Shown: in pieces, positions 19,470 through 28,635 of the stretch
Numbering within the stretch: position 1 is the stretch's first letter
Layout: each line of letters begins with the position of its first letter
From: Solitalea koreensis
GTDB lineage: Bacteria > Bacteroidota > Bacteroidia > Sphingobacteriales > Sphingobacteriaceae
Direction of reading: 5' to 3'
NCBI RefSeq assembly: GCF_900182575.1
Contig: NZ_FXSZ01000001.1
Coordinates: 1 to 64,000, forward strand
DNA: 64,000 nt
Made by a program: the position numbers and the translations under genes
Notes under the pieces: model-generated
Told to the model about the DNA's origin: nothing
Seen by the model: the letters and a program-made list of their open reading frames with translations, nothing else
Databases searched by the model: none

Positions 19470-20891
19470 ATGAGAAATAGAATATCAGCAGGCATATTGG
19501 CACTTTTCATATTGCTTTTTGCCACTTCTTGTGAAAAATGGATGGATGTACAACCGCGTACAAAAATCAAATCAGATGAATTATTGAAAACCGAACAGGG
19601 ATATAAAGATGCATTGATCGGATGTTATGCTTTAATGAAATCACAATCGCTTTATGGCCGTGAGCTTACTTTCGGAATGATGGATGCTGCAGCAGGCCAA
19701 TATGATCTTTTCAGTAACACTCCTTACAATAATTTCAGTTCCTTTAATTATACCTATACCGGAACAACTGTTCGTCCAATTGTAGATAACATCTGGATAG
19801 GGATGTACGGTGTGATAGCCAATGTGAATAATATCTTAGATCATATCGATAATGACAAAGCTATTTTCACAGGAAACAACTATCAAATTATCAAAGGTGA
19901 AGCCTTAGCTATGCGTGCCTTCATTCATTTGGATCTGTTACGCCTTTTTGCATCAACTGATTTAACAAAAACGGCAATTCCTTATGTAACAACACTTGGT
20001 GATCACGTTGTGCCTCGCTCTACTGGAAATCAGGTTATTGATTTCATTCTGAACGATTTGCAAAATGCAGCCACCAATTTGAGCGTTGACCCAATTAAAA
20101 AAGGCCTAAAACTATCTGAGGATGCTTTCTTAAACAATCGTCATCAGCGCTTAAATTATTTTGCAGTAAAAGCGATTGCCGCAAGAGCATGCCTATGGAA
20201 AAACGATAAAGCAAATGCTTTAGCTAATGCTATGGAAGTAATGAATGCTGGTAACCTGATTTTTCCGTGGATTAAATCAGACAATATAAGTATCAGTACA
20301 GAAAAGGATAAAGATTACACATTCTCAACTGAAAACCTCTTTGCACTGAACGTATTTGATTTAAAAACAATTGGTAATACTTGGTACTATTCGGCATTTG
20401 CTATCAATCAGCTTTACAAATCAAAATCTGGTTATGAATCAATGTTTGAAATAAGTACAGTTGGAGCCTCGGATTATCGCTTTCAATATGTTTCAAAGCA
20501 GGTAACAGGTACTACTAATTATATAACTACTAAATTCTATCAGCCTGATAACTATAATAATGCGTACAGAAATATGCTCCCATTGCTTCGTCGATCTGAG
20601 ATGAACTACATTGCAGCTGAATGCAACATAGGAGTTGATAATCAAGCTGCTATTAACTTCTTAAATGAGGTAAGAGGTAAGAGAGGTATTACAACGCAGC
20701 TTGCTGGTACATTAACCGCTACTCAAATTCAGGCAGAAATCTTAAAAGAGTATAGAAAAGAATTTCAAGGAGAAGGACAACTGTTCGCGTATTGCAAAAG
20801 AACTAAGACAAATTTTCCAAATGGAAATTCTTTAACCGACACGAAAACGATTCTTCCTTTGCCTGATTCTGAAGTAGAATTCAACAAATAA
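19470..20891 (+). CDS. SusD/RagB-family nutrient-binding outer-membrane lipoprotein
   Basis: Surface lipoprotein that captures substrate for the STN-SusC channel encoded before it. I prefer ATG at 19470, which gives a lipoprotein signal peptide starting MRNRISAG and ending in the lipobox ATSC; the ATG at 19437, overlapping the preceding stop codon, would add 11 polar residues in front. The N-terminal part has TEQGYKDALIGCYALM and the later segment AEALAMRAFIHLDLLRLF-like block (EALAMRAFIHLDLLRLFAS), both signatures of the classic SusD family. The C-terminal part includes RGKRGITTQL and EYRKEFQGEGQLFAYCKR. About 473 residues, slightly short but complete. Confidence 0.93.
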   Translation: MRNRISAGILALFILLFATSCEKWMDVQPRTKIKSDELLKTEQGYKDALIGCYALMKSQSLYGRELTFGMMDAAAGQYDLFSNTPYNNFSSFNYTYTGTTVRPIVDNIWIGMYGVIANVNNILDHIDNDKAIFTGNNYQIIKGEALAMRAFIHLDLLRLFASTDLTKTAIPYVTTLGDHVVPRSTGNQVIDFILNDLQNAATNLSVDPIKKGLKLSEDAFLNNRHQRLNYFAVKAIAARACLWKNDKANALANAMEVMNAGNLIFPWIKSDNISISTEKDKDYTFSTENLFALNVFDLKTIGNTWYYSAFAINQLYKSKSGYESMFEISTVGASDYRFQYVSKQVTGTTNYITTKFYQPDNYNNAYRNMLPLLRRSEMNYIAAECNIGVDNQAAINFLNEVRGKRGITTQLAGTLTATQIQAEILKEYRKEFQGEGQLFAYCKRTKTNFPNGNSLTDTKTILPLPDSEVEFNK

Positions 20892-20929
20892 TGAGACGAC
20901 TACACATTGTTAAACTTAAAAATTATAAA

Positions 20930-21670
20930 ATGAAAGCATTAGTTAAAGTATGTTCTTTAGTTCTTTCATTGGGCTTTTTTCTAAGTGCCTGCAATAAAGA
21001 TATAGCAGACTATGAGAATGATCCTCGAATGTTTTTTCAAATCCCGGGAAGCGGAAGTGTTGCTTTGCGTGATTCTCTTATTTATTCCTTTCCGGCTCAC
21101 CCGAATGCGATTGAGACCGATACACTTTGGTTCAATGCCTGCATCATGGGCAATGCAGCTCCTTACGACCGTGAAATTGGCATTAAAGTAAATACCGCCC
21201 TATCAACTGCAGTTGAAGGAGTAAACTTTAAGATTCAAAGCAAGGTATTACCAGCGAATGCATTTAAAGCACGCATCCCTATTGTGATTTATAAATCAGG
21301 TTTGCAAAACAAATCTGTTCGTCTTCAATTAGAAGTGCAGGAAAGTAAAGATTTCAAAATTGGATATACCCGCTATAATAAAGCTGTTTTTATTTGGGGC
21401 GATAAATTTTTAAAACCTGATGCATGGGATCTTCCAAATTCGAATTATAAAGCGGCATTTGGTGTATTCTCAGAAACCAAGTATGCTTTTATTCTGAAAT
21501 CCTGCAACCTTACAGAGCTTCCTGACCCTTCAAATTTAGTCGCAATAGCTTATTATAATGCAGTTGCCAGAGAAGCATTAGTTCGATATAATTCAAATAA
21601 CCCTAAATTAACGGATGAGAATGGTGAAGTTTCATTCAGTATTTTCTTAGGTGTAAGTGGAAATGGTTGA
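20930..21670 (+). CDS. DUF4843-like surface lipoprotein
   Basis: The likely start is ATG at 20930, giving a lipoprotein signal peptide ending in LSAC, rather than the ATG at 20891 that overlaps the previous stop. The mature part (NKDIADYENDPRMFFQIPG) and the later ACIMGNAAPYDREIGIKVN and TAVEGVNFKI blocks resemble the DUF4843 family, a beta-sandwich lipoprotein typically encoded directly after SusD in Bacteroidetes operons. About 246 residues. Family membership is recalled from motif shape, not searched. Role presumed to be surface binding or an accessory to the SusCD complex; the ligand is unknown. Confidence 0.75.
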   Translation: MKALVKVCSLVLSLGFFLSACNKDIADYENDPRMFFQIPGSGSVALRDSLIYSFPAHPNAIETDTLWFNACIMGNAAPYDREIGIKVNTALSTAVEGVNFKIQSKVLPANAFKARIPIVIYKSGLQNKSVRLQLEVQESKDFKIGYTRYNKAVFIWGDKFLKPDAWDLPNSNYKAAFGVFSETKYAFILKSCNLTELPDPSNLVAIAYYNAVAREALVRYNSNNPKLTDENGEVSFSIFLGVSGNG

Positions 21671-21702
21671 TTGGATAATTATTACTTAATCTCAAAAATT
21701 AG

Positions 21703-23301
21703 ATGAAAAAAAATATATACTTCTCAGCTTTAATTGCCTTGGGACTTTTTGCTGTAGGATGCGCAAAAGACGAGGGTAATTATAATTATAATAAGTTGAA
21801 TACTAATTTTGTTGATACTGCAGCTTTCCTGCCAAGGTATTCTTTTAAACAAAATGAAGTGGTCAATATTACTCCTTCAAATGTTACAGGTGTAAACAAT
21901 GCCAATTTAGAATATGAATGGCGCTTGGTTAAATCGATGTATACTCCTGATCCAACTACTGGAACTTATATTGACAAACAATTGGCAACCACCAAAAATC
22001 TTTCTTATAAGTTTGTGGAGCCATCTGGAGACTATGCGCTGGTTTTATATGTAAAAGACAAAACCAATGGCGGCATTACCCAAATGATTAACAAAAACAT
22101 TAAGATACTTCCGTTTGCTATGCCGGGATGGATGGTTTTACATAGTAATGGCAATAGTAGCGATGTAAGCATTATCGTTAATGAAAAGATTTCTAATGCT
22201 GATATCAGCAAGCCAGAGAAATATGTGGTGACAACAGGTACTGACTCCATAGAAAACAACGTTTATTCTAAAACCAATGGATCAAAATTGCAAGATGCTG
22301 CCGGAATATTCTCTGCTCCACAAAACTGTGTTGGTATTTTTACCAAAACCAATATTGGAGGCTATCGCCTGAGTTCAGCTGATTTGCGCATCAAGGTTAA
22401 TTATTCTGATATGTTTATGAATAGGATTCCTACCAGCGATGTTCAATTCCAAACATATGATCGTAACGGAGTTAATGAGCTGTTAATTAACAAAGGAGAT
22501 GTTTATACCATTCCTCAACCTGTGCCGGGCGTTTGGAATCAATTTGGAATAAAGTGCTTTGGAAAAGGTAGCGATGATAAAGAATTGGATTTTGTGGCAG
22601 CCCCATACGTTGCTACAAATACAAACTCTTATTTGGGTGCATTCTATGACACAAAGAATAAGCGATTCCTTTATGTCAATACGTCTAGAGAAATTAAAGA
22701 GTTCCTGGCTCCTGTAACACCTGCTGTATTCGATGCTAGAAATGTTGGTAAGGAAATGGTATATGCAGAAAATGGCTATGAGATAGCTACTGGTGTTGGA
22801 TACAGAACGTGGTATTCTATTATGCAAACCCCAGGCAACCCAAATACAAGGGAATTGTTTGGTCTTAAACTAGATAGAAGTGATGATGGAGCCAGAGCAG
22901 TTACTCGTATTGACCTCTCTACAGCGACAGAAATGAATAATGCAAAATATTTTGCATTCGGAAACAAGAGTACATTAATGTTCTATGCTACCGATTCCAA
23001 AATATACCAGTATCCATATGCAACTACTGGCACTAAAGTATCAACGCTTAAGTATGATATTTTAGCCAATTATCCAGGAAATGTGATTACAGGTATAAAG
23101 TTATTCAAGATACCAAACCAAACAGCAGCTCATGCAAGCGATGGTAAGCTATTATATATAGCACTTTACAATGCGACCACACAGGCAGGAACTATTTTAC
23201 AAATTGATGTAGACCCTGCTACTGGCACCTTTGGTACAACAGTTAAAGCATATCCAGGCTTTGGCAAAATTGTATCCATGGATTACAAATCACTTAACTA
23301 A
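21703..23301 (+). CDS. PKD-like family lipoprotein
   Basis: Lipoprotein signal peptide with lipobox AVGC (Cys20), then KDEGNYNYNKLN. The segment NANLEYEWRLVKS followed by SYKFVEPSGDYALVLYVKDK has the shape of a PKD-like beta-sandwich (about 45-125). The remaining 400 residues are beta-rich and may form a propeller-like fold, with repeated turns such as FAFGNKSTLMFYATDSKIYQYPY. Proteins of this type are commonly the last surface lipoprotein in SusCD-DUF4843 operons. It has 532 residues and begins 32 nt after the previous gene. Ligand unknown. A strong hairpin follows it, so it may end the main transcript. Confidence 0.75.
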   Translation: MKKNIYFSALIALGLFAVGCAKDEGNYNYNKLNTNFVDTAAFLPRYSFKQNEVVNITPSNVTGVNNANLEYEWRLVKSMYTPDPTTGTYIDKQLATTKNLSYKFVEPSGDYALVLYVKDKTNGGITQMINKNIKILPFAMPGWMVLHSNGNSSDVSIIVNEKISNADISKPEKYVVTTGTDSIENNVYSKTNGSKLQDAAGIFSAPQNCVGIFTKTNIGGYRLSSADLRIKVNYSDMFMNRIPTSDVQFQTYDRNGVNELLINKGDVYTIPQPVPGVWNQFGIKCFGKGSDDKELDFVAAPYVATNTNSYLGAFYDTKNKRFLYVNTSREIKEFLAPVTPAVFDARNVGKEMVYAENGYEIATGVGYRTWYSIMQTPGNPNTRELFGLKLDRSDDGARAVTRIDLSTATEMNNAKYFAFGNKSTLMFYATDSKIYQYPYATTGTKVSTLKYDILANYPGNVITGIKLFKIPNQTAAHASDGKLLYIALYNATTQAGTILQIDVDPATGTFGTTVKAYPGFGKIVSMDYKSLN

Positions 23302-23310
23302 TTTAAACCT

Positions 23311-23348
23311 AATGGAATTCATCGGTCTCAATTCCGGTGAATTCCATT
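23311..23348 (+). terminator. hairpin at the end of the SusCD lipoprotein operon
   Basis: A 15-bp stem (AATGGAATTCATCGG / CCGGTGAATTCCATT, one G-U pair) with an 8-nt loop, 9 nt after the PKD-like gene stop. The T run is imperfect, so it may be a partial terminator or an mRNA-stabilising hairpin that allows read-through to the TlpA gene. Confidence 0.6.
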
Positions 23349-23391
23349 TTGCTTCTCCCCTCTTTTTAAACCTTAAAATTTCAACGTATAA

Positions 23392-24516
23392 ATGAAAATC
23401 AATAAAACTAAGTGGGTTCTTACAGCTCTTGGTCTCTCGCTTTTGAGTTTGCAAGGCTTCGCTCAAAAAAAAGATTGTATTGTTAGCGGCAAAATCACTG
23501 GCTTAGATAAAGAATCAAAAATATTTGTGGTGCGCAACAATGGCGATCACGGACCAAGTGACACCTTACAACAAGGAACTATTAAAGCCTCTGGTGAATT
23601 TTCAATTTCGTTGCCTGCTAAAATAAGTGAAGAGCTATTTGAATTGCGTATTGAAGGGGTTCGGGCGGGAGTATCCTTTATTGCTGAAAAGGGTCGAGTT
23701 GGCCTCATTGGCGATAAAACTAAACTTTACGCTTGTGAAATAAATGGAACTCCTGAAAATGATCGTTGGATGGCCTATCAAAGGTTCACGCAAAGCCAAA
23801 CTAAAAAGAGCAATGAAGTGATGATGAACCGTCAAAAGTACACTCAAGAAGAGAGGGTTGCTTTCTTTAAAAAAATGGACATTGAAAAAAAGGCTTACAC
23901 TGATTCATTGATTAAGAAGTGCTCAAATTCGATCGTTTCATTGTATTTAGCTAAAATTCCAATGATGATGATGAAGCATGATGAAATCGATGCTATTCTA
24001 AAAAACTTTACTCCCTACTTTTCTAAACATCCGTATTACATCGCAATGAAACATCGTGCTGAAGTATTGCGCAAATCAGCTCCGGGTGTAATAGCTCCCG
24101 ACTTTACTGTTTTTCAGCCGGACGGGAAGTCAAAAATCACCCTTTCTTCTTTCCGTGGAAAATACGTAATGCTTGATTTCTGGGCATCATGGTGTGTGCC
24201 TTGTCGCGCAGAAAATGTGCACACGAAAGAAATGTATGAAAAATATCATCCTTTAGGATTAGAGGTTATTTCGTTCTCATTGGATCATCAATTAGATGCC
24301 TGGAAAAATGCATTGGAGAAAGATGGTTTGGTATGGAATAATGCATCTGATTTGATAGGAGGTTTAAAATCGCCGGTTGCAAAGGCATACGGTATTGATG
24401 GCATCCCTGCTATTTGGATCATTGATCCTAACGGAAAAATTATTACCAAAGGTGTAAGAGGTGAAGCGCTTGACAAAGTGCTGGAATCAATTTTTATTCA
24501 AAAAGCTAAAGGATAA
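23392..24516 (+). CDS. TlpA-type periplasmic thioredoxin-fold protein with DUF4369-like N-terminus
   Basis: Exported thiol-disulfide protein. A signal peptide (1-25, ending GFAQ) is followed by a beta-rich DUF4369-like domain (about 28-120, CIVSGKITGLDKESKIFV), a helical linker, and an AhpC/TSA-thioredoxin domain (about 232-374). The active site is WCVPC with Cys268 and Cys271, and the cis-proline loop GIDGIPAIWIIDPNGKI is present. It has 374 residues. Such proteins accompany SusCD loci in Sphingobacteriales, and this one follows the lipoprotein genes by 90 nt. Probable role: reduction or isomerisation of exported or imported cysteine-containing substrates; the direct partner is unknown. Confidence 0.9.
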   Translation: MKINKTKWVLTALGLSLLSLQGFAQKKDCIVSGKITGLDKESKIFVVRNNGDHGPSDTLQQGTIKASGEFSISLPAKISEELFELRIEGVRAGVSFIAEKGRVGLIGDKTKLYACEINGTPENDRWMAYQRFTQSQTKKSNEVMMNRQKYTQEERVAFFKKMDIEKKAYTDSLIKKCSNSIVSLYLAKIPMMMMKHDEIDAILKNFTPYFSKHPYYIAMKHRAEVLRKSAPGVIAPDFTVFQPDGKSKITLSSFRGKYVMLDFWASWCVPCRAENVHTKEMYEKYHPLGLEVISFSLDHQLDAWKNALEKDGLVWNNASDLIGGLKSPVAKAYGIDGIPAIWIIDPNGKIITKGVRGEALDKVLESIFIQKAKG

Positions 24517-24564
24517 TCGTCAAGGATTATCCGCAATTCGATCTAAATCAACCATTTTATCATG

Positions 24565-24621
24565 TTGAGCGGAGTTGAAATATCCGTCTGTTGAAGTTAC
24601 AGCCTTTTCGACTTCGCTCAG
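24565..24621. repeat. dispersed palindromic element, copy A
   Basis: TGAGCGGAGTTGAAAT and TTTTCGACTTCGCTCA are imperfect inverted arms separated by about 25 nt. The whole stretch aligns with 34064-34121, including the outer CATG and GGG. It lies in the spacer between a TlpA gene and the S46 peptidase gene. Confidence 0.75.
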
Positions 24622-24712
24622 GGTGTCAAGTTAAGAGACATTCATTTCCGTTATAATTGATGAATAGAAGGTTTTCATTCTCCATTAAAAACCACACAAT
24701 AAAACAATAAAT

Positions 24713-26869
24713 ATGTATAAAAAAACCATTATAAAATGGTCATTGCTCACCGTTCTGTTATTGTCTTTCATTGGTCAGGCACGCGCCGACGAAGGAATGT
24801 GGCTATTGGCCTTATTGAAAAAGAACAATGCCAAAGAAATGAAGGCAATGGGATTAAATATCCCAATTGAAAAAATAACAGGCGAAGATGGAGCATTGAG
24901 CGAATCAGTGGTTGGATTTGGCTCAGGATGCACCGGATCTATTATTTCAGGTTCAGGATTAATTCTCACCAATTACCATTGTGCTTACAGCGCCATTCAG
25001 CAGTACGTCTCCCCTACTAATGATATTTTTCAAAATGGTTATTGGGCCAAAACGGAAGAACAAGAGCTTCGCGTTAACGATTTAATTATTACCGTCAATA
25101 AGAAGATACTGGATATTTCTGATGAAGTAAAAGCACAACTTCAAAATAGCACTTCAGAAGCTGGTAACGTGCGAAAGGCAATGGAAGCGGTTTCCCAAAA
25201 GTATCAGCAACAGTATCCAAAATACAAGATTTTAATCAAGCCTTATAAGAATAACAGCTTGTTTGTACTTTTTATCCAACTACAATACAGCGACGTACGC
25301 TTTGTGGGAGTAGCTCCTAAAAACGTGACAAAGTTTGGCGGTGAAACCGATAACTGGATGTGGCCAAGACACAGCGCTGATTTTGCATTTTTTAGGATAT
25401 ATGCAGATAAAAATGGAGCACCGGCAGCTTATTCAAAAACGAATGTGCCCCTGGTTGTAAAAAACTACCTGCATATATCAAAAGAGGGGTATAAAAAAGA
25501 TGATTTTGCAATGTCTATGGGCTATTCGGGCATGTCGGATCGGAACGCAACCTCCTCGCAGATTTGGCAGAAAACCCAGGTATTGAACCCCCCATTGATT
25601 GCCGTACGCAAACTCAGACAATCTATTTTAGAAGATGAAATGGCGAAGAGTGGTGCAATTAAACAGCTATATGCCGAAAAGTACGCTACCTCTGCCAACT
25701 ATTATAAAAATGCGGTAGGGATGAATTTTTGGGTGAATAAACTCAACATCCTTGCTAAAAAAGAAGCTTTCGAGAAAGGCTGGATGAATTGGGTAATGCA
25801 GGATGAAGCTAAAAAGGCGCGCTACTCAACTATCTTGCAAGATCTGAAAACAGCTATTGAAGGCAATGCCAAGTTCAAAAGGGCTCAAACCTATTACTTT
25901 GAAAGCTTTGGGCAGGCTTGTGAATTAACGCAATTCCTTAAGGCATTCGGGAAGGCGTTTTATACTTATCCTCAAAACGTAAAAAACAATCCCGAGATTT
26001 ATAAGAATCTCTCTACGAACACCCGTTTTTATTACACTAAAATTAATATGAATCTGGACAAGAGGGTTGCGAAAGCAATGCTGAAACTTATTAAAGACAG
26101 CTTGCCCGCAGATCTTCAGCCAGAAATAGTTGCTTTAAAAAATCTTAATACCACTGAGCAAGTCGATCAGTATATAGATGAGGTATTCAAAACCTCTGTT
26201 TTTGCCGATTCGGCAAAACTGCAGAATTGGCTAAGGAATCCATCGGTTTCACTTGAAAATGATCCATTGGTTCAATTGGCAGAGTCAATTGATAAAAAAG
26301 ACAAAGAAATATTCCGAATAGCTGAATCCAATGCACGCAAGATTTATAGAATCGGTGAATCTTATTACAACAGTCTTGCTGAGTATAAAGGTGGGAGTTA
26401 TTATCCTGATGCCGATAAAACGATCCGTCTTTCATACGGAACCATTTCTGACCTTCAGGTGGATGGAAAAACCATTCCCTATCAAAGCACATTTAGTGGG
26501 TTAATCGCCAAAGCAGCCGATACTGCTAACAAGGACTATTATTTAAACAAAAAATTGCAGACCATCTGGCAAAACAAAGACTTTGGCCGCTACGGAACTA
26601 AGGGAGATATGCCGGTTTGTTTTGTAACAAACGGAGATGTTACGGGTGGAAACTCTGGTAGCCCGATGTTGAATGCCGATGGCAAAATAATTGGATTAGT
26701 GTTCGACTGCAATTGGGAATCGATGACCAGAGAATTTAATTTTGAAAAGGATCTTCACAAGGTAATCTGTGTTGATATCCGCTATTTACTCTTCCTCACA
26801 GATAAGTTTTCGAGCACAGGTAGAATAACTGCTGAAATTGCAAAGGCCAATCCTGGCTGGAGTATGTAG
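24713..26869 (+). CDS. S46-family dipeptidyl-peptidase (DPP7/DPP11 family)
   Basis: Periplasmic serine exopeptidase that releases dipeptides from peptide N-termini. Signal peptide about 1-26 (ending ARADEG). Chymotrypsin-like halves flank a helical domain. Catalytic residues: His89 in TNYHCAY, an Asp in the DNWMWPRHSADF block (probably Asp223), and Ser648 in TGGNSGSP. It has 718 residues, normal for S46. The P1-specificity position that is Gly in DPP7 and Arg in DPP11 (GLxFDxxW) is Cys666 here, in GLVFDCNW. A small uncharged residue suggests DPP7-like hydrophobic preference, not the acidic preference of DPP11; this is inference. Its place between two TlpA genes downstream of SusCD suggests a peptide-using locus. 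Confidence 0.93.
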   Translation: MYKKTIIKWSLLTVLLLSFIGQARADEGMWLLALLKKNNAKEMKAMGLNIPIEKITGEDGALSESVVGFGSGCTGSIISGSGLILTNYHCAYSAIQQYVSPTNDIFQNGYWAKTEEQELRVNDLIITVNKKILDISDEVKAQLQNSTSEAGNVRKAMEAVSQKYQQQYPKYKILIKPYKNNSLFVLFIQLQYSDVRFVGVAPKNVTKFGGETDNWMWPRHSADFAFFRIYADKNGAPAAYSKTNVPLVVKNYLHISKEGYKKDDFAMSMGYSGMSDRNATSSQIWQKTQVLNPPLIAVRKLRQSILEDEMAKSGAIKQLYAEKYATSANYYKNAVGMNFWVNKLNILAKKEAFEKGWMNWVMQDEAKKARYSTILQDLKTAIEGNAKFKRAQTYYFESFGQACELTQFLKAFGKAFYTYPQNVKNNPEIYKNLSTNTRFYYTKINMNLDKRVAKAMLKLIKDSLPADLQPEIVALKNLNTTEQVDQYIDEVFKTSVFADSAKLQNWLRNPSVSLENDPLVQLAESIDKKDKEIFRIAESNARKIYRIGESYYNSLAEYKGGSYYPDADKTIRLSYGTISDLQVDGKTIPYQSTFSGLIAKAADTANKDYYLNKKLQTIWQNKDFGRYGTKGDMPVCFVTNGDVTGGNSGSPMLNADGKIIGLVFDCNWESMTREFNFEKDLHKVICVDIRYLLFLTDKFSSTGRITAEIAKANPGWSM

Positions 26870-26898
26870 CAAGTGCGAACCTTAATTTCCTAAATCAA

Positions 26899-26939
26899 CA
26901 TAAATAATGGCGGCTTTAACCTTGCTGCCATTATTTATG
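26899..26939 (+). terminator. hairpin after the S46 peptidase gene
   Basis: A 13-bp perfect stem (CATAAATAATGGC / GCCATTATTTATG), 30 nt beyond the stop. There is no T run after it, so it may be an mRNA 3'-end structure more than a classical terminator. Confidence 0.5.
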
Positions 26940-26959
26940 TCAGAAATTAAAATCTAACA

Positions 26960-27198
26960 ATGAAAAAAAACACTTAAACAAGTGCTTTTAATCACTTATG
27001 GATGGATGTTTACTACCCAGGCCCTTAGCATCAACTCATCATGGCCAATAAAGATCCATTCTTCGAAAAATCGGCAGATCTGGAATCCCGCGTTTTGTGA
27101 TTTTTGATAAAAATGGCAAAATGGTGAATAACAACTGTAGCAAGCGTCCGTCTAACCCTTTATTAAAAGTTTATCTCACTGAATTATTAAATCTATAA
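26960..27198 (+). pseudogene. remnant of a TlpA-type thioredoxin gene
   Basis: ATG at 26960 is followed by eight A's and a stop at 26975. With one A fewer, the frame reads MKKTLKQVLLITYGWMFTTQ..., a plausible signal peptide that stays open to 27100. In another frame, from about 27052, the sequence reads ILRKIGRSGIPRFVIFDKNGK and ends in ELLNL with a stop at 27196-27198. That is the cis-proline end of a thioredoxin domain and parallels the GYNINAIPRFLLFDRNGNI end of the intact gene next door. The central region with the CxxC site is missing. It is therefore a gene with signal-peptide and C-terminal scars only, probably an ancient duplicate of its neighbour. Confidence 0.7.
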
Positions 27199-27200
27199 AC

Positions 27201-28562
27201 ATGAAAAAATACTATGCATTTTTTGCCTTCATTTTGAGTGCGGTTTTTTCTGCAAAAGCGCAATACACGGAAATTAACGGAGTATCCAAAAAATCAAATC
27301 CGGAGCCTGTAAGGCTGTTTAAAGTTGTTTACGGTCGAATTGAAGAAATCGCTAAGGAACTTCCAACTGCAAACGGGGCATTTACCTTTAAGTTTCAACC
27401 TGAATATAAAGGTTATTATGCCATTGGTTATGGAGATAAATATGAAATTCTTGATAAATACAAGATCTATGCAAAAGGTAATGATAAGATCAATCTTGAG
27501 CTGAATGACACGACCTATGTACTTACAGGTTCCAATACCAAAGAAAATCAAGTGTTGGCTGATTGGTATAAGCTGGCTTGCATGGTTGAACGCAGATCAG
27601 TTTATTTTAGTCGTAGTGGAAGAAGAATGCAAGGTTTCTTCCCTGAATTACAAAATCTGGTTGATAAATCACAAAATTGGATGGATGGGAAAGAAAGCGG
27701 AAATGCCGATTTTGATCAATTAATGAAAAGCACCATAGATTATGACCTGGCTTATTTTACGATGGCCTTCTTAATTACCCCACGTGCATCAAAGCCAAAT
27801 CCGAACGACTATAATGCTTATGCGAAGAACTTTAATGCAGACAAGTATTTGCAGAATGAAGAGCTGTTAAAATTTCCTTACGGAACCACTTTGTTGAGAA
27901 GTTTGATAGCATTTAAGAGTCAAGATTATTACAATAGCGATTGGGAAAAGCGAGTACCTGAAATTCCTAATGATGTTTTGAAAGGAGAATTTGTGTTGAG
28001 CAAAATGGCTGCTGTAAAATCATATACCAATTATCAGGAGTTATACACTACTTATAACAAGTACTTTCTTTCTAATGACCAAAAAGAACGATTGAAGAAC
28101 ATTGAAGCATCATTGCAGAAATTTAAACCTGGCACAGCGGCTATCAATTTTAATGGCTGGGATGCTTCTGGCAAAGAAATTTCACTATCAGATTTCAAGG
28201 GTAAAATTGTTTTGGTTGATGTTTGGGCAACCTGGTGTGGTCCGTGTAATAAAGAAATCCCTTATTTGAAAGCAGTAGAACAAGAGTTTCATGGCAAAGA
28301 TGTTGTTTTCATGGGCGTTTCAGTGGATGAAGAGAAAGACAAAGAAAAATGGAAGAAGTTTATTGTCGATCATGAATTGGAGGGTGTTCAATTATTCGCC
28401 GGCGGATGGCATCAATCAACCATTGCCAAAGGGTATAACATCAATGCAATCCCAAGATTCTTGTTGTTCGACAGAAACGGGAACATCATCAATGTGGATG
28501 CACCCCGCCCTAGCGATCCGAAACTGAAACAAACTTTAATTAATCTATTAAATAAATCTTAA
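27201..28562 (+). CDS. TlpA-type periplasmic thioredoxin-fold protein
   Basis: Exported thiol-disulfide protein. Signal peptide 1-20 (ending AKAQ). A long, poorly conserved N-terminal region (about 22-305) contains a beta-rich first part and a helical middle. The AhpC/TSA-thioredoxin domain occupies about 312-453. The active site is WCGPC with Cys346 and Cys349, and the cis-Pro loop is NAIPRFLLFDRNG. It has 453 residues. It begins two bases after the thioredoxin remnant and is the last gene of the plus-strand run before a clear terminator. Substrate unknown; association with the SusCD operon is by position only. Confidence 0.9.
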   Translation: MKKYYAFFAFILSAVFSAKAQYTEINGVSKKSNPEPVRLFKVVYGRIEEIAKELPTANGAFTFKFQPEYKGYYAIGYGDKYEILDKYKIYAKGNDKINLELNDTTYVLTGSNTKENQVLADWYKLACMVERRSVYFSRSGRRMQGFFPELQNLVDKSQNWMDGKESGNADFDQLMKSTIDYDLAYFTMAFLITPRASKPNPNDYNAYAKNFNADKYLQNEELLKFPYGTTLLRSLIAFKSQDYYNSDWEKRVPEIPNDVLKGEFVLSKMAAVKSYTNYQELYTTYNKYFLSNDQKERLKNIEASLQKFKPGTAAINFNGWDASGKEISLSDFKGKIVLVDVWATWCGPCNKEIPYLKAVEQEFHGKDVVFMGVSVDEEKDKEKWKKFIVDHELEGVQLFAGGWHQSTIAKGYNINAIPRFLLFDRNGNIINVDAPRPSDPKLKQTLINLLNKS

Positions 28563-28585
28563 TTAAGGTTTAAACTGATAGTTGA

Positions 28586-28616
28586 AGCAATCATCGTAAA
28601 AAGTGATTGCTTTTTT
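28586..28616 (+). terminator. terminator after the second TlpA gene
   Basis: AGCAATCA / TGATTGCT stem with a T6 run, 24 nt beyond the stop. It marks the end of the plus-strand locus, facing the convergent minus-strand gene. Confidence 0.75.
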
Positions 28617-28635
28617 GTTTCTAAAGAAAGCTTAT

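Noticed and set aside
26963..26989. AACACTT / AAGTGTT-like hairpin after an A8 run as a terminator
   Set aside because: The stem is weak and the sequence is better explained as the start of the decayed thioredoxin gene.
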